Source: JAVBOW01 sp031550125
GTDB lineage: Bacteria > Bacteroidota > Bacteroidia > Bacteroidales > Rikenellaceae
DNA: 43,005 nucleotides
Reading direction: 5' to 3'
Assembly (NCBI GenBank): GCA_031550125.1
Contig: JAVBOW010000025.1
Span: 1 to 43,005 of the forward strand
The notes below the pieces were generated by a model, which was given only the letters and a program-made list of their open reading frames with translations, made no database searches and was not told the origin of the DNA. The translations under genes were made by a program, and so were the position numbers. Below are positions 17,501 through 24,035 of the stretch, piece by piece; within the stretch, counting starts at the first letter, position 1, and each line of letters begins with the position of its first letter.

Positions 17501-18204
17501 CGCGTTTAGCCGAGGAGAGATCTCTCGAGTTGCACGCCGCCTTCGGTATCTTCCCCGCCTCGTCGTACAACGACGACATCTGGGTGCTGGACGAGGATAA
17601 CCGCCGAGTGGTGCTTCCCATGCTGCGCAACCAGGAGGACGGGCAGAAGAACAATCTCTGTGTGGCCGATTACGTGTTGGCCCACCAGATGATAGAGGAG
17701 GGCGATTTCATAGGGCTGTTCGTTGTTACGGCCGGCGTGGGACTCGACGTCCTGACCAAAAAATACCGTAAGGCCGGCGACGACTATAACGCCATCATGT
17801 GCAAACTGCTCGCCGACCGCCTTACTGAAGCGCTGGCCGAGGTGGTCCACGCCTACGTTAGGCGCGAAATGTGGGGCTTTGAGAAGGGCGTCATCGAGCC
17901 GGAGAGGGCCATCTACGGCGATTACCGAGGCATGCGCCTGGCCCTGGGCTATCCCGCCTGTCCCGACCACTCGCTCAAGAAGGAGATCTTCCGCCTGCTG
18001 CACGCCACCGAAGCGATGCCCGTAAAGTTGACGGAGAATTATATGATCCAGCCGGGCGAGTCGCTATGTGGGCTGATAGTCTCGGACGCCGCATCGCAAT
18101 ATTTCTCCGTTGGCCGCGTCGACCGTGAGCAGCTCGAAGATTACGCCGCCCGCCGGGGGATGAGCGTAAGCGAGTTGCGCAAGCTCATGCCGAATAACGT
18201 TTAG
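14572..18204 (+). CDS. metH: Cobalamin-dependent methionine synthase
   Basis: Transfers methyl from 5-methyltetrahydrofolate through cobalamin to homocysteine. All modules are present in 1210 residues: homocysteine domain (about 1-330) with zinc ligands C245, C308 and C309 (NCAFG, GGCCGT); pterin domain (about 340-610, GERTNVAGS); B12 cap (about 640-735); B12 domain with DVHDIGKN, H753 being the lower axial ligand; and the AdoMet reactivation domain (about 890-1210). Length matches the E. coli enzyme closely. It is coupled to the glutaminyl cyclase gene and followed by metF after 24 bp. No cobalamin riboswitch is visible, so control by B12 is not evident here. Confidence 0.98.
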   Translation: MMKFSIYDCLESRIMILDGGMGTLVQGYGLSEGDYRGARFASWGRDLNGCNDILVITSPDHISRIHEAYLGAGADIISTDTFNANAVSLADYGLQAHVREINRAGAALARAAADRFTLANPAKPRFVAGSMGPTGKSASMSPDVGDPGARGVTFDELQRAYTEQALGLIEGGADVFLVETIFDTLNAKAALRAIEAANAEKGTKIPVMISATVADRSGRILSGQTVEAFYTSLCRESILSAGLNCAFGAEQMRPYLERLAALTACRVSAHPNAGLPNVMGGYDETPDSMAACIEQYLREGLLNIVGGCCGTTPAHIGAIAAVAAKYSPRPLPPSRNVTALSGLERMEVVAERNFVNVGERTNVAGSAAFARLVREGKMEDAVAVARRQVESGAQVIDVCMDDGMIDGPAAMTAFLNLAAAEPDVARVPVMIDSSSWETIEAGLKCTQGKSIVNSISLKEGQAAFLRQAAAVRSYGAAAVVMLFDEKGQADTYERKIEVAGRAYALLTGAGFPPEDIIFDPNVLAVATGIPEHDSYGVAFIEACRWIKQNLPHAKVSGGISNLSFSFRGNNAVREAMHSVFLYHAVAAGLDMGIVNPAMIRVYADIPADLLELAGDVVLNRRPDAAERLAAYAAGAVQTARAADASPEWRNAPAGERIAYAMLNGAADHVAEDVMEVYDRNSDPLSIINTMLMPAMESVGRLFGEGKMFLPQVVKSARVMKAAVSALEPYMDPGGNPAAGAGRVLIATVKGDVHDIGKNIASVVMSCNGYQMEDMGVMVDAQAIVDRAAEWGADAVGLSGLITPSLDEMIKVVKLMERRNMKIPVLIGGATTSALHTAVRIAPCYSGPTIHVSDASDNVKVLSQLTGDGPDSYLRDVRLRQNELRKQYESRNNVMQYKSLFAARRNGYVKLPQNVVTPRQIGRTVFCDYSISEVIPYIDWRFFFPAWGLKGQYPDLLDSPDKGEEARKLLADAQAMLARLAEERSLELHAAFGIFPASSYNDDIWVLDEDNRRVVLPMLRNQEDGQKNNLCVADYVLAHQMIEEGDFIGLFVVTAGVGLDVLTKKYRKAGDDYNAIMCKLLADRLTEALAEVVHAYVRREMWGFEKGVIEPERAIYGDYRGMRLALGYPACPDHSLKKEIFRLLHATEAMPVKLTENYMIQPGESLCGLIVSDAASQYFSVGRVDREQLEDYAARRGMSVSELRKLMPNNV

Positions 18205-18228
18205 AAGGACAATTAAACGGACTGCATA

Positions 18229-19191
18229 TTGAAAGTCACCGACATATTAGACCAGGCCGAACGACAGTCGCGCACACGCTTCACTTTCGAACTGCTGCCG
18301 CCCCTGAAGGGCCTCGGCGCTGACGCGGTGTTCGAAGCCATCGATCCCCTGATGGAATTCGACCCCGCCTATGTAAACATAACCTTCCACCGCGAAGAGG
18401 TGGTATACGCCGAGAAGAAGGGCGGATTGCTCGAACGCCGCGTGGTGCGCCGCCGTCCCGGTACGGTGGGCATAGCCGCCGCCATAACGCGGCGCTACGG
18501 GATACCCTCGGTGCCGCACCTTATATGCGGCGGGCTGTCGCGCTACGACCTGGAGGACGCACTGATAGACCTTGACCTGCTCGGGATACGCAACGTGCTG
18601 GCCCTTAGAGGAGATAATCTGCGCGGCGAAAACGCTTTCCACCCCCATCCCGAAGGCCACGCCTATGCGTCCGGCCTGGTGGCCCAGATAAAGGCGATGA
18701 ACGAAGGGCGTTTCGTTGACGGCGAAACCGCCTCCGGCCACCGCACCGGCTTTTGCGCCGGCGTGGCAGGATATCCCGAAAAACATGCCCAGGCTCCCAA
18801 TATGTCGGCCGACATAGCCGCCCTGAAAGCCAAGGTGGAGGCGGGGGCCGACTATATCGTCACCCAGATGAGTTTCGACAACGCCAGGATATTGGCATTC
18901 ATCGAGTCGTGCCGGGCGGCGGGGATAACCGTACCCATCGTGCCGGGTATAAAACCGCTCTCCACCAAAGAGCAACTGTCGCTTCTTCCGCAGATATTCC
19001 ACGTCGACCTGCCCGAGGCCCTGGTGTCCGAAGCCATGAAGTGCAAGGATAACAAGCAGGTGCGCCAGGCTGGCGTGGAGTGGGCCGTGTCGCAGGCCAG
19101 GGAGTTGAAAGCCGCCGGGTTGCCCGCCATACATTTCTATACGATGGGAAAGACGGACAATATGGTCGCCATCGCCCGAGAGGTGTTTTGA
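18229..19191 (+). CDS. metF: 5,10-methylenetetrahydrofolate reductase
   Basis: Flavoprotein that reduces methylenetetrahydrofolate to the methyl donor used by MetH. The 320-residue TIM barrel shows FTFELLPP near the N-terminus (catalytic Glu), NITFHREEV, LALRGDNL (the family ALRGD motif), GVAGYPEKH, GADYIVTQMSFD and VPGIKPLS. Length is normal. The start appears to be TTG at 18229: the next in-frame ATG would remove the catalytic strand. It directly follows metH, so the two consecutive steps share one transcript. A terminator follows. Confidence 0.97.
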   Translation: MKVTDILDQAERQSRTRFTFELLPPLKGLGADAVFEAIDPLMEFDPAYVNITFHREEVVYAEKKGGLLERRVVRRRPGTVGIAAAITRRYGIPSVPHLICGGLSRYDLEDALIDLDLLGIRNVLALRGDNLRGENAFHPHPEGHAYASGLVAQIKAMNEGRFVDGETASGHRTGFCAGVAGYPEKHAQAPNMSADIAALKAKVEAGADYIVTQMSFDNARILAFIESCRAAGITVPIVPGIKPLSTKEQLSLLPQIFHVDLPEALVSEAMKCKDNKQVRQAGVEWAVSQARELKAAGLPAIHFYTMGKTDNMVAIAREVF

Positions 19192-19244
19192 GAATTCGCT
19201 AAAATACCCGCAAATATCGTCCGGCGACGCCCATAAAATAATTT

Positions 19245-19284
19245 CCCGGTGCGATTATGGCAATTATTTGCGCGCCGGGGTTTT
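19245..19284 (+). terminator. Terminator after metF
   Basis: CCCGGTGCG (19245-19253) pairs with CGCGCCGGG (19271-19279, one T.G) across a 17-nt loop, then GTTTT. The T-tract also supplies the -33 element of the next promoter. Confidence 0.65.
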
Positions 19285-19311
19285 GTATTGTGTAAATAAG
19301 GTGTACTTTTG
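19282..19311 (+). promoter_or_regulatory. Consensus promoter for the membrane TPR protein
   Basis: TTTG (19282-19285), 18 bp, TACTTTTG (19304-19311): a full Bacteroidetes match. The ATG at 19333 gives a leader of about 17 nt. The -33 is the T-tract of the metF terminator. Confidence 0.7.
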
Positions 19312-19332
19312 CATATTCAAATTTTAACTTTT

Positions 19333-20034
19333 ATGGCTACGAGCAAAAAAGAGCACGAAACAGTCGATCCCGAAGTGGCGATCGAATCGGCGATAGGCAA
19401 GACGGAACTGTTTATCGAGAAGAATTCCAAAACGTTGCTGTACATACTGACGGCTATTGTCGTGGTGGTTGGCGGATACTACGGCTGGAAATACCTCTAT
19501 TCCGAACCGCGCATGAAGAAGGCGGCCGACCAGATGTTCGTCGCCGAGCAGCTCTTCGCTGCCGACCAATACCAGCCCGCCCTCGAAGGCGATGGCAACA
19601 ACTCCGGTTTCCTGGAGATAATAGACCAATTCGGCTCCACTCCGCAAGGCAACCTGGCCCGTCAGTATGCAGGTATCTGCTACATGAAACTGGGCAAGCC
19701 CGAGGAGGCGCTGGAGATCCTGGCTAAATACAAACACACCGAAGGCGCGCCCAACGCGCTGGTAAACGCCCAGAATTTCGGCCTGCAGGGCGATATCCTC
19801 ACCGACAAAGGCGAATACAAACAGGCGCTCGCCATGTACGAGAAGGCCATAGCCGCCGCCGAGAATCCTTTTACCACGCCTTACTACCTTAAGAAGGCCG
19901 GCCTGGTCTGCGAAAAGACGGGCGATGCGGCAGGCGCGCTGTCTTTCTACAAAAGGATCTCGGACGATTTCGGCGCAAGCATGGAGGCCCGCGATATAGA
20001 GAAGAGCATAGGCCGCGTAAATCAGGCGTTGTAA
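19333..20034 (+). CDS. Membrane-anchored tetratricopeptide protein
   Basis: A 233-residue protein with one membrane segment near residues 35-54 (LLYILTAIVVVVGGYYG) and a periplasmic part of helical repeats resembling TPRs: ARQYAGICYMKLGKPEEALEIL (about 110-131), a pair near 150-175 (LTDKGEYKQALAMYEKA) and one near 185-205 (CEKTGDAAGALSFYKRI), each quoted as segments. The layout matches the YfgM/ancillary SecYEG translocon group, where an anchored TPR domain contacts chaperones; this is by topology only. ATG 19333 is preferred because an upstream ATG lies 2 nt from the -7 box. It has its own promoter and terminator. Confidence 0.75.
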   Translation: MATSKKEHETVDPEVAIESAIGKTELFIEKNSKTLLYILTAIVVVVGGYYGWKYLYSEPRMKKAADQMFVAEQLFAADQYQPALEGDGNNSGFLEIIDQFGSTPQGNLARQYAGICYMKLGKPEEALEILAKYKHTEGAPNALVNAQNFGLQGDILTDKGEYKQALAMYEKAIAAAENPFTTPYYLKKAGLVCEKTGDAAGALSFYKRISDDFGASMEARDIEKSIGRVNQAL

Positions 20035-20051
20035 AACTACACGATACACAT

Positions 20052-20079
20052 GCGGCCGCCTGAAGTGGCGGCCGCTTTT
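20052..20079 (+). terminator. Terminator between the TPR gene and ribH
   Basis: GCGGCCGCC (20052-20060) pairs perfectly with GGCGGCCGC (20067-20075) around tgaagt, then TTTTA. It ends 14 bp before ribH, so ribH may rely on partial read-through. Confidence 0.75.
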
Positions 20080-20092
20080 ATTAGATACTAAC

Positions 20093-20617
20093 ATGGCTAC
20101 AAAACACAGGAATCTCTCCAATAACGGCGACCGCATCCCATCCGCGCAGGATATGCGTTTCGGGGTTGTGGTGTCGGAGTGGAACGAACAGGTTACCGAC
20201 GGCCTTTTGGCAGGATGCGTCCGCACATTGAAGGCTAGCGGCTGCCAGGACCATAACATACAGATAAAATATGTGCCGGGGAGTTTCGAGTTGCCCCTGG
20301 GGGCGCAATTCTTCGCTGAATATACCGATGTGGACGCGGTTATAGTCCTCGGTTGCGTCATACAGGGCGAAACCAAACATTTCGATTACGTTTGCCAGGG
20401 AGTCACCGAGGGCGTCATACGCCTGCAAATAGATTGGAATATGCCGATAGCCTTCGGCGTGCTGACGACCGACAACCTCCAGCAGGCCCTCGACCGCTCG
20501 GGAGGCAAACACGGCAATAAAGGCGACGAAGCCGCAGCTACGGCCATCAAAATGGTGAAGATGCAGATGGAGATGGAGGCCAAAGCCGAGCTTGAAGACA
20601 GCCACCTGATCAACTGA
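20093..20617 (+). CDS. ribH: 6,7-dimethyl-8-ribityllumazine synthase
   Basis: Condenses the ribityl pyrimidine with dihydroxybutanone phosphate in riboflavin synthesis. In 174 residues the family motifs are VVVSEWNEQVTDGLL, VPGSFELPLGAQ, VLGCVIQGETKHFDYVC (with the active-site His) and FGVLTTDNLQQAL. The Glu/Met/Lys-rich C-terminal tail is a little longer than in many homologues. No other rib gene is in the window. It is flanked by terminators on both sides. Confidence 0.97.
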   Translation: MATKHRNLSNNGDRIPSAQDMRFGVVVSEWNEQVTDGLLAGCVRTLKASGCQDHNIQIKYVPGSFELPLGAQFFAEYTDVDAVIVLGCVIQGETKHFDYVCQGVTEGVIRLQIDWNMPIAFGVLTTDNLQQALDRSGGKHGNKGDEAAATAIKMVKMQMEMEAKAELEDSHLIN

Positions 20618-20655
20618 CGCCGCCTTGTACGGCCGCTTTGACTGAAATTATTTCG

Positions 20656-20681
20656 CCGCTCCGGTAACGGAGCGGTTTTTT
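20656..20681 (+). terminator. Terminator after ribH
   Basis: CCGCTCCG (20656-20663) pairs with CGGAGCGG (20668-20675) around gtaa, then six T. It directly precedes the sulfatase promoter. Confidence 0.88.
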
Positions 20682-20695
20682 CATGTAAAAATCGC

Positions 20696-20703
20696 TACAT
20701 TTG
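20696..20703 (+). promoter_or_regulatory. -7 box for the first sulfatase gene
   Basis: TACATTTG matches TAnnTTTG, 35 bp before the ATG. The T-tract of the ribH terminator sits about where the -33 element should be. Confidence 0.55.
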
Positions 20704-20738
20704 AGAATGAAAACCGGTAACGCCCAAACTATACTCCC

Positions 20739-22295
20739 ATGAAAAAAGCACATCTGTTCCTGGCTGCGCTCGCCGCGTCGCATGGCGTGCAGGCCGCCAA
20801 ACCCGCCGATCCGGCGCAGAGTCAGAAGAGGCTGAATATCCTCTTCGCCTTCGGCGACGATTTTGGGCGTTACGCCTCTGTATACGCTGCCCTGGAGGTG
20901 GATAACGAACTTTGCAGGATGGTCTCCACGCCCGCCTTCGACCGCGTGGCCCGCGAGGGGACCCTCTTCATGAACGCCCACGTCCCCGCGCCGTCGTCTA
21001 CGCCGTGTCGCAGCTCCATCCTTTCGGGACGTTATTTCTGGAACACCGGCCGTGGGGCCATCCTGCAGGGCGCACGTTGGGACGCCTCGATACCCTCGTG
21101 GCCGCTGATCCTTGAACAGGCAGGCTACCATATAGGTTTTACGTACAAGGTGTGGTCGCCGGGTACGCCGGCCAACGCGCCCTACGGGGCCCAGTCCAAC
21201 TGCTACCAGAAACATGGCAACAAATTCTGCCGTTTCTCCCAGAACGCCTCCAGGGGCGACGGCGGCCAGGCGGTCAGGCAGGAGCTATACGATGAGATTA
21301 CGGGCAATTTCGAAGATTTCCTCGCCGCACGTCCCGCGGGCGAGCCGTTCTGCTATTGGTGGGGGCCTACCAATACCCACCGCCCGTGGGTCAAAGGGTC
21401 GGGTAAAAAATTGTGGGGTCTCGACCCCGACAGGCTGAAAGGACGTCTGCCTGCATGCATGCCCGACGTACCGGAGATACGCGAGGATTTCGCCGACTAC
21501 CTTGGCGAGTGCATGGCTTTTGACAGCGGCCTGGCCGTTATAATTAAGATACTGGAACAAAGGGGCGAACTGGACAATACGATAATCGTTGTGAGTGGCG
21601 ACCACGGCATCCCCGGCTTCCCGCACGGCAAGACCAACCTCTACAATTTAGGTACGAGGGTGGGCCTGGCCGTACGTTATCCCGCCGCAGTAGCCGCCGG
21701 GCGTACGGTGGACGATATGGTCAACCTCATGGACCTGGCTCCCACGTTCCTCGAATACGGTCGTGCGCCTATTCCCGACAGTGTGTCTGGCCGGAGCCTC
21801 AAGCCCCTGCTCGAGAGTCGCAACAGCGGACAGATAGATAAAAGCCGGACCTATGTGATAACGGGACGCGAAAGGCACGTCGCCGACGCCCGCCAGGATT
21901 ACCTGCCCTATCCCCACAGGGCCGTCACCACGGCGCAGTATAAATATATACGCAATTTCGCACCCTCACGCCTGCCTGAAGGAACTTTCGAGGCGGGCTT
22001 TAAAGATATGGACGGAGGCCCCACCAAGTCGTGGCTGATGGAGAACTACCATAACGCCGCTTACGCGCGTTATATGGATATGGCTTTCGGCCTGCGTCCT
22101 TACGAAGAACTTTACGACCTGAGGAAAGATCCGTGGGAGATAGTCAACCTGGCTTACGATCCGGCCAGCCAGAAGGTCCGCCGCGAGATGGGCGCGTTGA
22201 TGGACTCGGTGCTGACGGTCTGGCGCGACCCGAGGATGGCTCCGGGCGTGTGCCGCTTCGATACGCCTGAATACGCCGCCCCTAAGGAAGAGTAG
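20739..22295 (+). CDS. Ser-type sulfatase (S1 family), exported
   Basis: Removes sulfate esters, probably from host glycans. The 518-residue product has a signal peptide (about 1-19, LAALAASHGVQAA). Metal ligands are D40 and D41 (AFGDD); the signature is STPCRSSILSG with S87 at the formylglycine position, so activation would need an anaerobic maturase acting on Ser. C90 occupies the place usually held by Ser in CxPSR. A second metal site appears in VVSGDHGIPG (about 287-296). No maturase gene is in the window. The stop codon lies inside a 9-bp direct repeat bordering copy B of the palindromic element, which separates the gene from its likely terminator. Substrate cannot be told from sequence alone. 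Confidence 0.9.
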   Translation: MKKAHLFLAALAASHGVQAAKPADPAQSQKRLNILFAFGDDFGRYASVYAALEVDNELCRMVSTPAFDRVAREGTLFMNAHVPAPSSTPCRSSILSGRYFWNTGRGAILQGARWDASIPSWPLILEQAGYHIGFTYKVWSPGTPANAPYGAQSNCYQKHGNKFCRFSQNASRGDGGQAVRQELYDEITGNFEDFLAARPAGEPFCYWWGPTNTHRPWVKGSGKKLWGLDPDRLKGRLPACMPDVPEIREDFADYLGECMAFDSGLAVIIKILEQRGELDNTIIVVSGDHGIPGFPHGKTNLYNLGTRVGLAVRYPAAVAAGRTVDDMVNLMDLAPTFLEYGRAPIPDSVSGRSLKPLLESRNSGQIDKSRTYVITGRERHVADARQDYLPYPHRAVTTAQYKYIRNFAPSRLPEGTFEAGFKDMDGGPTKSWLMENYHNAAYARYMDMAFGLRPYEELYDLRKDPWEIVNLAYDPASQKVRREMGALMDSVLTVWRDPRMAPGVCRFDTPEYAAPKEE

Positions 22296-22412
22296 GGGGT
22301 CAGTCCGAAAAACGGGTTGGCGTTCAGATACGCATCGAAAGAAAGCGCCGCGCCTTACGACGGCGACGCTGTGCGCAGCCAACATATAATTGAGACTGGC
22401 CCGGAGTAGGGG
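22290..22412 (-). repeat. Palindromic intergenic repeat, copy B (internally deleted) with 9-bp direct repeats
   Basis: The 105-bp body (22299-22403) matches both ends of copy E but lacks the centre: the junction CTGTGCGCAGCC joins bases equivalent to the two foot ends of the 120-bp palindrome. The body is flanked by GAGTAGGGG at 22290-22298 and 22404-22412, a probable target-site duplication; the first copy contains the sulfatase stop codon. Removing the insert places the terminator at 22418 a few bases after that stop, as in a normal gene end. Confidence 0.85.
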
Positions 22413-22417
22413 TACGC

Positions 22418-22450
22418 AAAACGCCGTAGACGGTTGGTCTACGGCGTTTT
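22418..22450. terminator. Bidirectional terminator between sulfatase and tRNA-Ser
   Basis: A perfect 14-bp stem (22418-22431 with 22437-22450, core CGCCGTAGAC) around ggttg, flanked by A4 and T5 runs, serving the sulfatase on plus and tRNA-Ser on minus. Confidence 0.88.
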
Positions 22451-22474
22451 TGGCTGTTTTGCCATGTTGATTTG

Positions 22475-22563
22475 CGGTGAGGGGGGGATTCGAACCCCCG
22501 GTACCAGTTACCCAGTACGACAGTTTAGCAAACTGTTGGTTTCAGCCACTCACCCACCTCACC
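22475..22563 (-). tRNA. tRNA-Ser (anticodon GCT)
   Basis: Minus strand gives acceptor GGTGAGG paired with CCTCACC, anticodon arm ACAGT-TTGCTAA-ACTGT (anticodon GCT), a long variable arm as expected for Ser, and T-arm GGGGG-TTCGAAT-CCCCC. Discriminator G; CCA not encoded. 89 nt. Confidence 0.95.
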
Positions 22564-22693
22564 GGGCTGAAATTTGGCTGCCCTCTACAGGCGAAACGAT
22601 TGCAAATGTACGCCAATTTTATTTATTTGCCAAACCGTCGGCCGATTTATTTTGCCTTGCCCCGGCAAACTTTGCCACATCGCGTTGCGGCAG

Positions 22694-23824
22694 TTACATT
22701 ATCCTGAACCGCAGCGCCGCGCGCAGCCCCAGGTAGAGTTCATTGCGCGAATCGAGCCGCTTCTGCCAGATAGAGTACAGCGGGCGGTTGAAATCGTTGC
22801 CGCGAGCCACGTTCTGCCATGTGAGCGTGGGGGCGGCGACGACGGACCAGCGGTTGCCGATGTTGCAGCCGAAGTTGGGGTGCAACTCGAAGATGGACGC
22901 CGACATTGCCTCCAGGGTGGACATGTAGTTCATTTCGGGATTGAAAAACACGAGCCTGCTTATGTCGAATATCGAACCGACGCCCACGCCCAGGGCGACC
23001 TGTTTATGGAAGCGGGGGTTCCATGCGGCTATCACCGAAGTGTAGAGTGCCTCCACGCCGCTTTTGAATGCCGCTGTGACGGGGAACATCGAGCTGCTGC
23101 CGGCCTCTGCGGCCATATAGCCGCCCTCTCCTACGATATTTATTATGCCGATGGGCAGTCCGCTGCGATACCTGTACGCGAGGTTGATTATTCCTATTTG
23201 CGTCCCGTCCGCCTTGCCGGTAATGTTCACCACGCCGAACTGCACCCCGCGCGTGTTGCCCGCAATGAGGTTGGCGATACCGAACTGCGCGCCGGTGGCG
23301 TTGCCGCCGACGGCGTTGATCACCCCGAAGAGCGCTCCCTGCTGATGATAACCGAAAAAGTTCACCAGCCCGAACTGCGCTCCCGTTTCCCCTCCGCCGC
23401 CTATGTTAAGTACGCCGAAAAGCGCTCCGCGTTGTCCGTTGCCGGAGAACAGGTTCACTATGCCCATCTGCGCGCCGGTCACGCTATGCCCGGTAAGGTT
23501 CATTATCCCCGCCTGGAATCCCCGCTGCCATCCTCCGGTGAGGTTTACTATCCCTGCCTGGAAGCCTTCCTGCGATTTTGCGGTCAGGTTGGCGATACCC
23601 ATCTGGACGCCCCTTTGCCACGATTTGTTGATGTTGACAAGTCCCGCTTCGACTCCGCTTTGACTGCCCTCAGCCACGTTCACGCCGCCTGCTGCGACTC
23701 CGAAATTCGTATGCCTCGACGCGTGGTTATAAACGACGGTATAGACGCTGGATGGCTGGGCGCTAACCGTGGCGGCCGCTACGACGGCAGCCAGCACGGT
23801 GAATATCTTTTTTGTCATGGTCAT
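22694..23824 (-). CDS. Exported protein with about twelve 15-residue tandem repeats (LA_2272-like)
   Basis: A 376-residue surface-type protein; start ATG 23824 or 23818. The signal peptide ends TVSA with Gln next (about residue 23). From about residue 55 to 240 runs a tandem array with period 15 and consensus G-x-Q-x-G-[IV]-x-N-[LIF]-x6, for example GFQAGIVNLTGGWQR, GAQFGLVNFFGYHQQ and GAQFGIANLIAGNTR; one unit has 16 residues and one 14. The regular small/hydrophobic pattern suits a beta-solenoid or barrel-like sheet. The C-terminal 130 residues look like a beta-rich outer-membrane domain. It resembles proteins named LA_2272 family surface repeat proteins. Function unknown. Confidence 0.8.
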   Translation of the reverse strand: MTMTKKIFTVLAAVVAAATVSAQPSSVYTVVYNHASRHTNFGVAAGGVNVAEGSQSGVEAGLVNINKSWQRGVQMGIANLTAKSQEGFQAGIVNLTGGWQRGFQAGIMNLTGHSVTGAQMGIVNLFSGNGQRGALFGVLNIGGGGETGAQFGLVNFFGYHQQGALFGVINAVGGNATGAQFGIANLIAGNTRGVQFGVVNITGKADGTQIGIINLAYRYRSGLPIGIINIVGEGGYMAAEAGSSSMFPVTAAFKSGVEALYTSVIAAWNPRFHKQVALGVGVGSIFDISRLVFFNPEMNYMSTLEAMSASIFELHPNFGCNIGNRWSVVAAPTLTWQNVARGNDFNRPLYSIWQKRLDSRNELYLGLRAALRFRIM

Positions 23825-23923
23825 AAAAATTTATTGATTATCCTGCATGCAAAACGGCTGCCAATTAAAATATTGCGAATCCCGCCAATAGTGGAATTGC
23901 AAATGTCCGCAAAGCCCAATTGC

Positions 23924-23951
23924 AAGCCCGCCCCTTGACAGGAGCGGGCTT
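23924..23951 (-). terminator. Hairpin downstream of prs
   Basis: AAGCCCGCCCC (23924-23934) pairs with GGAGCGGGCTT (23941-23951), one mismatch or wobble, 6-nt loop. Weak T-run on the minus side. Confidence 0.5.
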
Positions 23952-24010
23952 GGGGGCGGCGTTAAGATCGGTTTTTTTGAAAACAGTTAACGCTAAGCAT
24001 ATACTGCATG

Positions 24011-24018
24011 CAAAACTA
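24011..24018 (-). promoter_or_regulatory. Orphan -7-like box downstream of prs
   Basis: Minus strand TAGTTTTG matches TAnnTTTG, with TTTT about 18 bp upstream. It points toward the repeat-protein gene 190 bp away but the hairpin at 23924-23951 intervenes, so it might make a short RNA. Confidence 0.35.
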
Positions 24019-24035
24019 CCCGTCCCCAGACCGCG

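Noticed and set aside
19192..19332. Possible riboswitch or small gene after metF
   Set aside because: The stretch is explained by a terminator and an overlapping promoter.
23100..23660. CRISPR-like regular repeats about 45 bp apart
   Set aside because: The period equals 15 codons in frame within the surface protein and the units are divergent, so this is a protein repeat.
22574..23938. Long plus-strand frame opposite the 15-residue repeat protein
   Set aside because: The minus strand has a signal peptide, a regular repeat and a tRNA-terminated context; the plus frame has none and runs through the tRNA-Ser gene.
24019..24035. Short sequence after prs as a terminator
   Set aside because: No stem with a T-run could be formed here; the nearest hairpin is at 23924-23951.
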